From positions 10,725,501 to 10,789,500 of the forward strand of contig NC_071347.1 in NCBI RefSeq assembly GCF_027744825.2: DNA of 64,000 nucleotides, in the 5' to 3' direction. This document shows, one piece after another, positions 55,401-64,000 of the stretch. How positions within the stretch are numbered: position 1 is the stretch's first letter; every line of letters starts with the position of its first letter. Both the position numbers and the translations under genes were made by a program. Below the pieces are notes generated by a model. The model ran no database searches and was not told the DNA's origin. It saw only the letters and a program-made list of their open reading frames with translations. The stretch is from Synchiropus splendidus. Its lineage: Eukaryota; Chordata; Actinopteri; Syngnathiformes; Callionymidae.

Positions 55401-58400
55401 GCCAAAGCAGGAAGTGTGTCCTAGAAAAAAAAAGTTTTTTGTTTTTATTTAATTATTTAGAATAAAAGGAACTTGAGGGGATAATAACTAAACTTTGTTT
55501 TGTCAGCTTGTATCTACTGTTATGTTTTTTTTTACTATTATTACTGAAATCTTTTGATGCTACATGAGGCTGTTTTATTGTCACTGAAAGAGTATTAATA
55601 AAGTCAAATCTCACCTTTAAAAAATATACATAATAATGAACTCTCTGAATTGAAGTTTTGAGAAGGCCAGTTTAGGAGGTGTGTAACATCAAACCGGCAT
55701 CACTTTTGACTATCTCAAACTTGCTTTTGCCGTGAAAGCTTGCAGCCATTTCTAGTTCTGCTCAGAGTCCTGTGTTCCACCTGCATGTGCAGTGTTTAGG
55801 AAACAGAGAGAACAGGAAAGGCAGAGCAGCCGGGGAAGAATAGAGGGATATCCCCTTACAAGGTTCCCTCCTTTTTCCTCCGGGACAGAGGGGGTGAGAA
55901 CTTTGAAATGGGTCAGGGGGTTTGTCCAGTCGCACCACCTGCCTGCACACACAAGTTGCACTTTAGTTAGGCAAAGCTTGTGCACAGGAGAGAGTGACAT
56001 CTGTGTATCACAGATCAAAGTATGACATTTTTTGTTCTACTTATTCAACAGAATATGTGGGACAATCCGGTGGAGTCAGTAGTTTCATGTTTTGAGGCTT
56101 TTAAAATTATCCTCCAGTTTTTGGAAGGCAAAAGTGTATAAAGTTAGCGACACCCAGTGGTTGAGTTGGAGATTGCAGTGCTTTAAGAGTATTTTTTTCC
56201 TCTCTTTTTTTGGCTGTTTTATCAACGTAGGGTCATTATAACACAATTTCAATTTTATGTACCGTATTATTATCCCTTAGCGTTTACATGAATAAAAGCT
56301 AAATCTCTGATCCAAAAGGATGAATATTTTGATTCGGATAATATCAGGCAAGTGGATCAAAGTTCACGTATATATCCCACTGTGACTGTGTTGGGCCCTT
56401 TGTGTGCACGGTGAGAAGCGAGAGACTGTCAGATTAGCCGCATGTGGCCCAGATTACAGCCGGATCAGCTCTGCTACATATATTAACACTAGCCTGTGAT
56501 CTCACTGCGAGTCAGTGGGTCGGCCTGGACTTTACAGCTTAAGACCCCATTTAATTACACTTGAGCAAAGAGGAAAAGTACAGTAAGACAAGCTGTTATT
56601 TGCACCCAGAATCCAGCACGCAATCTTGGATGAGACAGGCTTGGCTTTAGACAGTTAGAAATGTGATCATAGTTTCGTTTCTTTTAAAGGTAGCTGCCTT
56701 TCAGTTCAGACGTGGGAGAATGACATGGCTGGGGAGCGAGAAGCGCCTTGGTGAAGCCATGTGTTTTGGAAATGAAAGAATGAAATCGATAACTGGTGTC
56801 CTTGTTGAGCGGCTGCTCACAGATTACAAGCTTCCTGAGCTTTGTTGACAGTTTTGTCTTCTTTTCAAGGTGCCACCAGGGACATCGGCTCGGCGCTGAC
56901 ACGGATGTGCATGAGGCACCGCAGCATCGAGACCAAATTACGCCACTTTACCAAGTAAGTGTTACCTTTCCCTCCCCCCTCATCGCAATTTTCTGTCCAT
57001 TAGGGGGATTTTTTTGTGTTCCATCCCATCGCTGTTGACCTCTCCTCATTGCCTTGGAGTGGGATAAAGTAATTTGTTTTTCTATCTGTGACTGCAGCGT
57101 TCTCATGGAAGGACTGGTGACACCGCTTCAAGACAAAATAGAGGAGTGGAAGAAGACAGCTAATCAGCTGGATAAAGACCACGCCAAAGGTGAAGGACTG
57201 GAGAATCACAAGTTCTTGTGGCGCAGCTGTGAGATAACTTCTCTCTCTTCGTCCACAGAATACAAGCGATCTCGCCAGGAAATCAAAAGAAAATCATTAG
57301 ACACCATTAAACTTCAGAAAAAAGCCAGAAAAGGTGAGAAGTCTTTTGAGAGTTTCCAACTATATTGTTTGTTCTTCTCAAAGTTATGTTCCTGGCTCGG
57401 TTTAGAGTCTCATAGTCTTATCTGAACCTCTACAAGCAAAAGCCTGAGCAAGGACTACTGACATCTACAGCTCAGAGTCAGGCACTACAACTTCAACTGC
57501 AAGCGTTTACAGCTCCAGTCCAGGGTGACACTGTAGCCCTCAGGGATGACATCTTCTGATCAGACTGGGCTCACATGTGCACCCTTTTCTCCTCCCCTGC
57601 CAAACTGCTTGCAATAAAACCCCTGAATTTCTCTTTGCGCAGCAGGAATTTAAGCCACACCGTTTGCTAACATTGCCTGTTCTTCTCTCTCTTTCCTCTT
57701 CCTGTTTCTGCTCCCTTGTGGTTTATTTCTTTTTATCCGCCCTCAAATACCTTGCGGGGTTATAGAGCTTCTAGGTATGTTTGTCGACCAAATCATGCTC
57801 TCACTATATCAAGTAAATAACATAGTTTGTCCCAGAGGGTCAACTTATATTAACATCACACTATTTTCATATACATTTTTACAAGATAAACCTCATTTAA
57901 CATTTGGATCTGTGATCAAAGTATATTCATAAGTACGTTCATATTGGGAGGCAGCAGAAATATAGCCGGATTAGGCAGTTATTTAAGTGATTTGTAGCTG
58001 TTGAAAGCTTCAGTTGTTGCGGTACAGAATGGAATGTAGCCTGAATTATAGAGCTTCATGTTCCGCCTCCCAATAAGTTTGTTTTGATAGGCATGATATT
58101 ATCATGCCTTATAATAGACGCAAGTTCCAAAATACAGTTTTAACCTCATCCTTTCACTGCCATGACATTAGAGAACCAGTGTCTTCCTCTTCATCACATT
58201 CTCCTCTTCAAGTCCTCATTTGTTCCGTTTGCCTCACAGTCCAGTTGTCTGCCATCAACTGACTCTCCTCCCGCTCTTCAGCTCATGATGTCCAGTGTTT
58301 GTCAGAGCATTGACGTCACGTACTCAAAACACTCATCGCCATGTTTGACCCCGTCACTACTGTGTGTACTTGTCTTATCAGTTTTTGTCTCCCTCTCTTC

Positions 58401-61400
58401 CTCTCTTGCCTTTTCCGTCTTTCCTTCTCAGGTCGGGGAAACCTGCGCCCCCAGCTGGACAGTGCCATGCAGGACGTCAGCGACTTGTACTTGCTGATGG
58501 AGGAGACGGAGAAGCAGGCAGTACGCAGGGCACTTCTGGAGGAGAGAGGGCGCTATTGCTCCTTTATCACCTTGCTGCAGCCGGTGGTGGTGAGCGCTCG
58601 GTCACAAGGCGCCACTTTCTTCACTACAGATGGCGCTAACCAGCATCCTGGTGTGTTTCTGTCCTGATAGAATGTAGAGATTGCCATGCTGGGGGAGATC
58701 ACACACTTGCAGGCCATTGTTGATGACCTCACCGTGTTGACAGAAGATCCTCACAAGCTGCCGCCTGCCAGTGAGCAGGTAACGTGCTGCGCTGTTTATA
58801 TTAAATTCCACCGTTGTCACACTACACACTGTGCTGTAATATACTCCTCTGCTCTATGTGTTTATTGTATGAGACTAACACGAATCATGAATGCAACAGC
58901 CATGGCTACATTATGAAACAATACCATCATATTAAACATGTTATGTGGGGACAGTTACGGGACAATATTTTTGAAGTCATTTCTTGTCGACGTCTCCATT
59001 TAGGTATTGTAACGTATGTGAAACCAGTGTGGGAAAATACAGTGAACCTTTTTCTCCAAAGATCAGATCCCTTGTCCAAGTAGTTGAAGTCCGCGGCCAA
59101 AGTAGTCCACCTCTGTATCTCCATATATGTAGATCAATATTTAGTTTGTTTACTCCCTGTTCGTGACACAGAAAGCCGACTGTTGAAAGCTCATTTGTTT
59201 CTTCATTACCGTCTCCGCACAGCTTGATGAATGTGATGGCTTGTAATTAACTGGAATTCATGCTAATGTATTCCTTTTTCCGTGTCAACTAAATCAATGT
59301 TGTTGGCGTTTGCTGCCTCCATGATCTTACTGTGTGGTTGGTGCTTGTTGCTGCAGGTGATCCGAGACCTGAAAGGCTCCGACTTCAGCTGGTCCTACCA
59401 GACGCCTCCCTCATCGCCGAGCAGCGCCAGCTCCAGGAAGAGCAGCATGTGCAGGTGATCTATCTGAAACCACCAAATGACTTTTACTGCTGTTGTGTTT
59501 GTTCTTCTTCCACCGTGAGGTTAGTGATGTTGTTATGATGTGTAAAACTTCACAAATTCATGAATGGCTCAGGCTTATCTGCAAAACTATCATCGGGTCA
59601 ACGTGTTCATTAACAACTTTTGTGTGAAAATACTGTATCATAGATTCATATTTTGACTCTAAATGTGTTTGATCTTCTATCATGTTCTATTTTAAGAGTA
59701 AATTTATCCAAATCCCAGTTCCTGTATTTACATGTGTCGAGAAATAATGACAGTATTTTAAAATACTTTCAGGGAATAATTGAATGAGGAATAGAGGGTC
59801 ACATTTTGGTGGTGTTCAGTCCATCTTTCTTTAAGGAAGCATCAATTTTGTCTCACTGTATATCACCACTAATGTAATATTAAAACAAGGTTATCAAAAC
59901 TTTTGAAAAGTATCTTGTAATTTGGTCATTTCTAATTACAGACAATAGAACTTATAAAAAACAACTTTTATTTTCTATAATTTCCATGATGACAACTTAA
60001 GCAAGTAGCCAGAATAACTCATTAAGTAGAGCAACAAAGCCGATTCAACACGCTCAGTGTCCCGATGAGTTTGTGACCACACACACTCTGTTGCCAACTG
60101 ACTGGCAGCGGGTTCTTTCCAACTTTTCTCTGGAGCCAGTTGCCAGATTTTGGCCAGAAAAGTTTGACATGATCTGCAGGCGGGTTGAAAACAAAACTTA
60201 TTACCCACTTTGCCAAATTTGTAGTGCGTAATGTAATGTAATGTGCAATATTTTTTTGTTTTTCTTTCCCAAAGAAGTTCGATTATTGATATAATAATGG
60301 ATATTTTTGCATAATTCCATGAAATGCTTGTAGTCCATCAGCGGTAAACCAGGGTTGAGACTGAGAACGATCAATGGGCATGCTCAGAACTGTGGCAGCT
60401 CCGGTGGATGAGTCACACGCCATGAAGAGATGTTGAGGCCAGGCTAAGTGGAGAGGTCGACGTCGGTGTGCTGCAGTATGGTTTCATGCCAACAAAGAAG
60501 ATTACCACATATGTGTTTGCTGCCTTGAGGATGCTGATGGAGAAGGTCAGGATGAGTTGCACTGTCTTTGTAGAAAGCCTATGAGACAGTTCCTGGAGAG
60601 GAAGTGTGGTAATGCAACAGGATGTCGGGGACATCAGAGGAGAATGTGAGGGTTGTGTTGGACGTGTAAGAGGGCAGTGAAACCGAGGTGCTGCAGGGGT
60701 GGTTTGAAGGTGAGTGTTGGATTGCATCAGGGCTAAGGTCTCTCTGACTGATGAGAAGTTTGAAGACTAGTTTGGACATGAGGAGAGGAGAGACATGGGT
60801 CTGGCTGGGCAGAGAGTGGGAGAGCTGGAGGCACCAGAAAGAAGGAGATGAGGGAGAGAACTAGTGCATCGTAGATGTGCTAAATGAGGACATGGGGAGG
60901 GTGATTTACAACCCACGTATGATAGCAGATGCTTCTATTTTACACCAAATGAGTTCAAAGATTACTGGATCACTACATTGCTAACCAAACGCTACTCTCT
61001 CCTCATTTCTTTGTGGTTGAACAAATAAGCTAAAATTTGACTCTCTCAGGTGCTTTGATGATAAACAAGTGTGTATTAAGTTTCTTATTATTCAACACAA
61101 GACAAGCTCTGGCATGAAAATTAAAATTGATCTTCACTAAGGTTGGGTTCAGACCCAGAAATAATCATATTCAAATTACAAGTGCTGTGTAATCCTTCCC
61201 CTTGGGAAGCAGGATTTAGTGGGAGCGTTTGGTTGAGAATAAAGGTGGCAGGTGAAGTGCTCCTTTAAAATGTTCCCAGCGATTGTCGCGGGAGACAAAG
61301 ACAACATGGAAATACTCAGGGAAAAAATGTAAGTCCTCACTGTATTGAAACAAAGAACATGAATATTCACAGAGATAAAAATGAAAGTGGTTACTATTTA

Positions 61401-62475
61401 ATGCTCTGTGAGAGTGGAATAACAAGAATCGTACGATTTCCCCCATCACCTCTTTCATGTTCTCAGCGTTCCTGATCAACATTTAATTTGGGCTTTTGGC
61501 ACAGCCTACATACTTGGGGAAGATATTTCTTCACAAAATAAGAGATGAGAGATGCTCTTGATCAGAATGCTGGATGGAGACTGACGTGCGTATTTGTTTG
61601 TGCGAACAGTCTTCTGCAGATGCCCTCTGCTGGCGCGCACCGACTCAGCAGTGTCTCCTCCCACGACTCAGGTTTCGTCTCCCAGGATGCCAACACTCAC
61701 TCCAAGCCTCCATCACCGATGCCCTCGGACATCACCAGCCAGGTAGGTGCCAGATTCACCTGCTGCATGTACAAAGCTAACCAACGATACGTTCATCATT
61801 CAGCGAGAAAACGGAATTATTCTCTCTGATGCGAGTCTCTGTCATCAGTGAGGGACGTGGTGCAGTTTCAGGAAGTTGTGTGAAATGATTCCATTTCCAC
61901 TCTGGTTTGGGAACATCCTGAAACCAGTCGGGTGATGAAAGGGCTCAGCCAGCACTTCAAGGCGAGCAGTAGAAGCATCAGTTTTGTTTACACGTTATAC
62001 CAAAACAGATCTTTTATTCAAGTCCGGCACCAAAAAGTTCTGCAGAGTTCAGCATCCACTGCTGCAACAGAGCTTATGGGTTGCGAGAGTGGAATTTGTT
62101 ATCCCGTTGGAGCGATAAAGTTATTCGGACTCTCAGGGGTGCTAAGAGATTCCAGTGAAGTGAACACGCATCAGCAGCTCACCGTCTGATGCAACGCTCC
62201 TCTCTGAATACTTGATCTTACAGGCTGCTTTAGTTGGGCCGTGCGAGTGGGAAATTTCACCTTTTCCCCCAAACCTCATCAACACTTCAAGTCTCACCTA
62301 TTCCCGTGCAACGCTCATCTCACACCTCGGCCGTTCTCGATCTCTCTGTCTCCTAATATGCTCCTTCCCTCCACTGTTTGACTCCATCTTCCCTTCCCAG
62401 AAATCGAGCAGCTCGGCCTCATCTGAGGCTTCAGAAACGTGCCAGTCTCTCAGCGAGTGCAACTCTCCCACAGCG
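31457..62475 (+). CDS. MTSS2: MTSS I-BAR domain containing 2 (MTSS1L), 5' part
   Basis: Exons: 31457-31525, 39552-39613, 39820-39893, 56870-56954, 57098-57189, 57259-57333, microexon 57766-57774, 58432-58589, 58671-58778, 59357-59454, 61610-61742, 62401-62475. They join in frame to 346 residues; the rest lies beyond the window. The start has a strong context (AAGC ATG G). Residues 1-~250 form the IMD/I-BAR domain (start MESVEKECGALGGLFQAIVN, then VADLATNSRGATRDIGSALT, ANQLDKDHAKEYKRSRQEIK, EETEKQAVRRALLEERGRYC). This bundle binds phosphoinositide membranes and bends them outward, acting with Rac and actin in protrusions. A Ser-rich linker follows (GSDFSWSYQTPPSSPSS, then LSSVSSHDSGFVSQDA and KSSSSASSEASETCQS). 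The ECGALGGLFQAIVNDMK start and PHKLPPASEQV favour MTSS2 over MTSS1. The C-terminal WH2 domain is not in the window. Confidence 0.93.
31526..34680. other. MTSS2 intron 1, first part; no feature seen
   Basis: Intronic sequence without recognised exons. Short GT-rich patch near 32610. Several overlapping short ORFs on both strands have no family similarity. Confidence 0.4.
34690..34905 (+). repeat. Teleost interspersed repeat fragment (SINE-like)
   Basis: Contains the recognisable teleost repeat text GTTCAAATCTTGG, CTCAAAATTGTCTCTGTGTG, GTGGTTGTCTGTTTCTGTGT, GATGGTCTGACTTGTCCAGG and TATAGCTGGTATAGGCTC in consensus order. Family name not assigned. Lies in MTSS2 intron 1. Confidence 0.55.
34910..37640. 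other. MTSS2 intron 1, middle part
   Basis: No exons seen. 35880-35945 (GTGTGGCCCGGGGACACATG with GCGACCC) resembles the end of hAT-Charlie-like elements, weakly. An 11-bp inverted repeat AGCAGGAGCCT/AGGCTCCTGCT lies at 36384-36394/36414-36424. Confidence 0.35.
37642..38247. mobile_element. 606-bp non-autonomous DNA transposon with TIRs
   Basis: Left end TAGGGGTAGGATT and right end (as complement) TAGTGGTGGGATT agree at 11 of 13 positions. The flanks GTAAGCGT and GTAACAGA agree at 5 of 8, a weak 8-bp duplication. The body at 37709-37965 recurs at 24598-24870. No transposase ORF. A perfect 18-bp hairpin (38015-38032 with 38043-38060) lies inside. Confidence 0.6.
38015..38060. repeat. 18-bp perfect inverted repeat
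   Basis: CCCTGAACAAAAGCAAAC at 38015-38032 is the exact complement of 38043-38060, with a 10-nt loop. It is inside the TIR element and absent from its partial copy near 24.7 kb. Confidence 0.9.
38912..38949. repeat. (CATT)n microsatellite
   Basis: About nine tandem CATT units in MTSS2 intron 1. Confidence 0.97.
39100..39480 (+). repeat. Purine-rich (GA-rich) tract upstream of MTSS2 exon 2
   Basis: About 380 bp on the + strand are very rich in A and G, made of imperfect GGAAG/GAAAG/GGAGA units, with few pyrimidines. The tract ends about 70 bp before exon 2 (39552). It accounts for the long Leu/Pro/Ser/Phe-rich minus-strand ORFs there. Confidence 0.8.
39894..41330. other. MTSS2 intron 3, first part; no feature seen
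   Basis: Start of the ~17-kb intron between the exons at 39820-39893 and 56870-56954. No exon or repeat was recognised in this part. Confidence 0.4.
41334..41735 (+). repeat. Dispersed repeat, copy 2
   Basis: The first ~90 bp match 880-971 in inverse orientation (GGCAGGTATC, then TATGATACGTATCCCCATAC). The AT-rich remainder with several TATTGATAT/ATATCAATA segments, ending in TTTTCACCCCTATTGCACC, looks like the body of a small DNA element. Boundaries uncertain. Confidence 0.45.
41740..44840. other. MTSS2 intron 3, second part; no feature seen
   Basis: Mixed-composition intron sequence. ORFs near 42766, 43303 and 43388 are short, overlap in several frames and have no domain. No exon of MTSS2 fits here. 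Confidence 0.4.
44851..45449. mobile_element. 599-bp hAT-like non-autonomous element
   Basis: Perfect 10-bp terminal inverted repeat TAGGGCTGGG/CCCAGCCCTA. The 8-bp flanks ATGACATA and CTGACCTA agree at 6 of 8, as expected of an aged hAT target duplication. No transposase ORF. Confidence 0.7.
45460..47430. other. MTSS2 intron 3, third part
   Basis: No exon recognised. A short TA run lies near 46030-46050. Overlapping ORFs around 45690-46000 in several frames are not supported. Confidence 0.4.
47436..47729. mobile_element. 294-bp MITE with 16-bp perfect TIR
   Basis: AGTAACATCCGACTTA at 47436-47451 is the exact complement of 47714-47729. The interior has further paired text (GGTCGTAA / GGTCGTAAGT) and no coding capacity. 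Target duplication not evident, superfamily not assigned. Confidence 0.75.
47740..51040. other. MTSS2 intron 3, fourth part; no feature seen
   Basis: AT-rich, particularly 48840-49530 and 50090-50450. No exons or repeat families recognised, apart from a weak GGGCCAGATAAATGCTGGTG/GACC segment near 50470 of hAT-like appearance. Confidence 0.35.
51051..51761. mobile_element. 711-bp pogo/Tigger-like non-autonomous element
   Basis: Ends CAGTGGTAACTCAGTTCTCGA and, as complement of the right end, CAGTGGTACCTCGGTTTTCGA, agreeing at 18 of 21. It is flanked by TA on both sides (51049-51050 and 51762-51763), the target duplication of the Tc1/mariner superfamily. Internal ORFs on both strands show no transposase motif. 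Confidence 0.75.
51900..53170. other. MTSS2 intron 3, fifth part; no feature seen
   Basis: No exon or repeat family recognised. Some GC-richer patches (52030-52280, 52700-52860) without coding support. Confidence 0.35.
53185..53400 (+). mobile_element. Rex3/RTE-like LINE fragment with internal deletion
   Basis: GAAGAGCTGAGCCAAAAGAC followed by AAAGCTCTTGTTGATCTATT, and later GAGAGAAGCCAGTTGTGGTG then GCTCGGGCGTCTCAT, follow in order the Rex3-type ORF region whose later part is seen at 21632-22139. The stretch between them is deleted. Confidence 0.6.
53490..53630. mobile_element. MITE-like element, copy F
   Basis: TTTTCAGCGCTCAGTAGGTG then GCGCTTTTGGTTTAAATATG in the left half, and GACGCTGTTTCGTGAACCCT then CATCCACCC at the right end, as in copies B and C. 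Carries the CTCF-like core TCAGTAGGTGGCGC at 53514-53527 (13 of 14). Confidence 0.6.
53640..55090. other. MTSS2 intron 3, sixth part; no feature seen
   Basis: No exon or repeat recognised. Overlapping ORFs at 54177-54526 on both strands have no family similarity. Confidence 0.35.
55103..55170. mobile_element. MITE-like element, copy G (left half only)
   Basis: Begins GTTGATGAGGTTTCATAAAA and carries the CTCF-like core TCAGTAGGTGGCGC at 55145-55158; the right half is missing. Confidence 0.55.
55180..56860. other. MTSS2 intron 3, last part; no feature seen
   Basis: AT-rich intron DNA up to the acceptor before 56870. No exon, RNA gene or repeat recognised. Confidence 0.4.
57766..57774 (+). CDS. 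MTSS2: Candidate 9-nt microexon of MTSS2 (inserts E-L-L)
   Basis: AGCTTCTAG is bounded by an acceptor TATAG and a donor GTATGT. Both neighbouring exons end and start in phase 1, so it adds three residues (K-A-R-K-E-L-L-G-R-G) without frame change. A long pyrimidine tract lies upstream and a TGC (57753-57755) sits 10 nt before the exon, the position used by the neural splicing factor SRRM4. I recall a KARKELLG form of mammalian MTSS2, which would support it, but could not check. Confidence 0.65.
   Translation, partial: SF
59455..60420. other. MTSS2 intron after the 59357-59454 exon; no feature seen
   Basis: AT-rich, no exon or repeat recognised in this first part of the 2.2-kb intron. Confidence 0.4.
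60430..60760 (+). mobile_element. RTE-like LINE reverse transcriptase fragment
   Basis: The + strand reads LQYGFMPTKKITTYVFAALR then MLMEKVRMSCTVFVESL, the QYGFMPxKSTTDAMFALRML region ahead of the catalytic VDLEKAYD block, which is itself broken by a frameshift and stop. A KVSVGLHQG-like segment follows near 60710-60735. Degraded and inactive. It may extend to about 60900. Confidence 0.6.
60900..61600. other. MTSS2 intron, remainder; no feature seen
   Basis: AT-rich, no exon or repeat recognised before the acceptor at 61609. Confidence 0.4.
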
Positions 62476-63190
62476 GTTAGTACTGCATGCAGCTCCCCCT
62501 ACCTCCCCGAGCATTTCCCACAGCACACACGCAGAGATGCCAATTTATGTTTCTAGCAGTGGGTGCTCTGTTAATTCCCTCCAAACAAACAAAGACTTCT
62601 CGTAATGACTTCAGTTAGAATTGATCAAATTTTAATCCACTCCTTTTTTTACTGACATTCTTCAGCTATCATTCGATATTCAGAGATTTGAATTGTTTGT
62701 AAATGGCAATCTGCTGTTTAGCCGGACCACGATATTGGCGTTACTTTGAATTGTTATTAGGCCGATTTGAACTTCTCGATGTGATTAGCTTCATAGATTG
62801 TCCTTCACTCCTGACTCAGGGGACGTTTTTCTTAAAACACAAATGCCTATCTACATCAAATTCACTTCACCTGCACCAATTTTGAGGGAATTCCCAGATT
62901 AATTCTTCACATTTTGAATCTCTGTTAGCAACCGCGTCGAAGGGCAAAGCTTGAACTCTTAAGTCTAAGTCACAGCGCTTTTTTGTCATAATGTTTTTAG
63001 TAGCTTTAAATTTTTTTTAGCTTTCAATTTGATTAAAATGTATTGTTCTCGCGAGCTTTAGAAAATGACTTGGCAGGCTGAACTTGGCACTTAAAGGCCC
63101 ATTTTTGCACCTCATACGTCAAAAATTGTACCGTCCATTGTACTGTCCGTTTCAAATGATGTGCGTCAATGCTCTTTACCTTGGTATTGC
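62476..63190. other. MTSS2 intron after the last visible exon
   Basis: The donor GTTAGT follows at 62476. No further exon of MTSS2 (for example the part homologous to human DWSKVGSHEQ) was found to the window end. Confidence 0.45.
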
Positions 63191-63193
63191 TGA

Positions 63194-63194
<1 letters not shown>

Positions 63195-63227
<33 letters not shown>
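63195..63227. repeat. (TA)n microsatellite
   Basis: About 16 TA units, ending directly at a CTCF-consensus match. Confidence 0.95.
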
Positions 63228-63229
<2 letters not shown>

Positions 63230-63241
63230 ACCAGGGGGCGC
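63228..63241 (+). promoter_or_regulatory. Perfect CTCF-consensus match
   Basis: CCACCAGGGGGCGC fits the CTCF core CCASYAGRKGGCRS at all 14 positions and is close to the strongest known form of the motif. It lies between a TA microsatellite and a Harbinger-like relic, so it could be repeat-derived. Occupancy is inference. Confidence 0.45.
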
Positions 63242-63281
63242 AGTCCAGAGTCAAAAGTTTATGACGCACTCCACGACAAAC

Positions 63282-63410
63282 ATGGCTACTGTGGAAGAAG
63301 TATTGATAATGTACCTCTTACACAAAGGACCAAACGGAGGTGGTGGTCAGAGAGGCCATTAAATATACCACGACTGGAGGACGGAGAATTTCCACCATAG
63401 AGCTGTCTAT
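63282..63410 (+). mobile_element. PIF/Harbinger-like transposase N-terminal relic
   Basis: ATG 63282 opens MATVEEVLIMYLLHKG. After a frame change the text becomes RRWWSERPLNIPRLEDGEF, resembling the start of Harbinger (HARBI1-like) transposases, VEEVxxLxLLxRRRRRRWWVxPxNxxRxxxGEF. The rest of the ORF is degraded. Confidence 0.45.
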
Positions 63411-63419
63411 TTACAGTAA

Positions 63420-64000
63420 TAACAGCAACACTGCCCCACACGGTTTCCGGTGGAATGAAAGACTGCGTCCATATCCATATGTAACACAGTCTAAACACTG
63501 ATCTGAGGAGCAACTACGCCATCACCAGACCCTTTTTACCTCTTGTTGCATTTCCCAGAGCGGCATCATATTGAGGTACAGCAGTGTCCAAACCGAGGTA
63601 GATCTTGCTCTCACCCATCTAAGCACACACAGCTTCACCTGTCAGGTGTCTGAACTATCAGTTGCTTGTCAGTCTGGTGCTGACATTGGTTCAACTGTGT
63701 GGGCTTGATAGGTTGAAGCAAAGCCCTGCACCACCCGGTCTGGATGTCGATTCCCCTGAACGTAGTATTTTTGTACGTCAAATAAAAAGTCTTCCATTTA
63801 AAACCATTTCAAGATGCACCCTTTTCCTCATCCTACTCCTGTGTTTATTTATTTATTTGGTCGGAAGTGGCGCAAACCTTCCATCCTGCATCAGTCACAC
63901 GGTGTTGAGTCATTGTTATCTATAGCTTGAAGGCCTGTCGGCCCCTCTTGACAGCTGCGGTACCGGCTGACGTGGTCTTTTCGTGGATTTTGAGCACTCT
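63420..64000. other. Window end, MTSS2 intron; no exon seen
   Basis: No exon recognised. Part may be the decayed body of the Harbinger-like element. The ORF at 63662-63925 has no family similarity. Confidence 0.35.

Overview
The window is vertebrate nuclear DNA, almost certainly from a ray-finned (teleost) fish. Genes have many short exons with GT-AG introns and no operons. The interspersed repeats are teleost types: Rex3/RTE-like and L2-like LINE fragments, small hAT-, pogo- and Harbinger-like DNA elements. Four protein-coding genes can be read, all on the + strand. They are the 3' end of TRABD (1035-1869), a complete SELENOO (4445-8827), a complete MAPK12 encoding p38-gamma (10886-16163), and the 5' part of MTSS2/MTSS1L (31457-62475, continuing past the window).

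Layout: 1-1034 is upstream intron or flank of TRABD. 1.0-1.9 kb holds the last three TRABD exons. SELENOO has nine exons, ending in a UGA selenocysteine codon three residues before the true stop, with a well-formed SECIS element in the 3' UTR at 9065-9113. MAPK12 has twelve exons whose lengths follow the p38 family and encodes 361 residues with a TGY activation loop and a C-terminal PDZ ligand. From 16.3 to 31.0 kb there is a gene-free, repeat-rich spacer with LINE fragments, a small palindromic MITE family and a duplicated ~490 bp repeat. MTSS2 starts in a GC-rich promoter at 31.0-31.5 kb and spreads its I-BAR (IMD) exons over more than 30 kb, with introns of about 8 kb and 17 kb that carry further transposon relics. 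A 9-nt microexon candidate lies in the IMD.

The order TRABD-SELENOO-MAPK12 matches the human 22q13.33 block, from which TUBGCP6 and HDAC10 are missing here. MTSS2 (human 16q22) follows where MAPK11 would be expected, so a rearrangement breakpoint probably lies in the 16-31 kb spacer. The genes are unrelated in function: a TraB-family outer-membrane/mitochondrial protein, a mitochondrial AMPylating pseudokinase, a stress-activated kinase and a membrane-curving actin regulator. They are neighbours by ancestry, not by pathway.

The most interesting non-gene signals are a near-perfect 26-bp hairpin inside a SELENOO intron, the microexon, a MITE family whose copies carry a CTCF-like core, and two perfect CTCF-consensus matches. 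I found no CRISPR array, rRNA, tRNA or clearly new gene system. All repeat-family names are from recalled consensus features, not from a database search.
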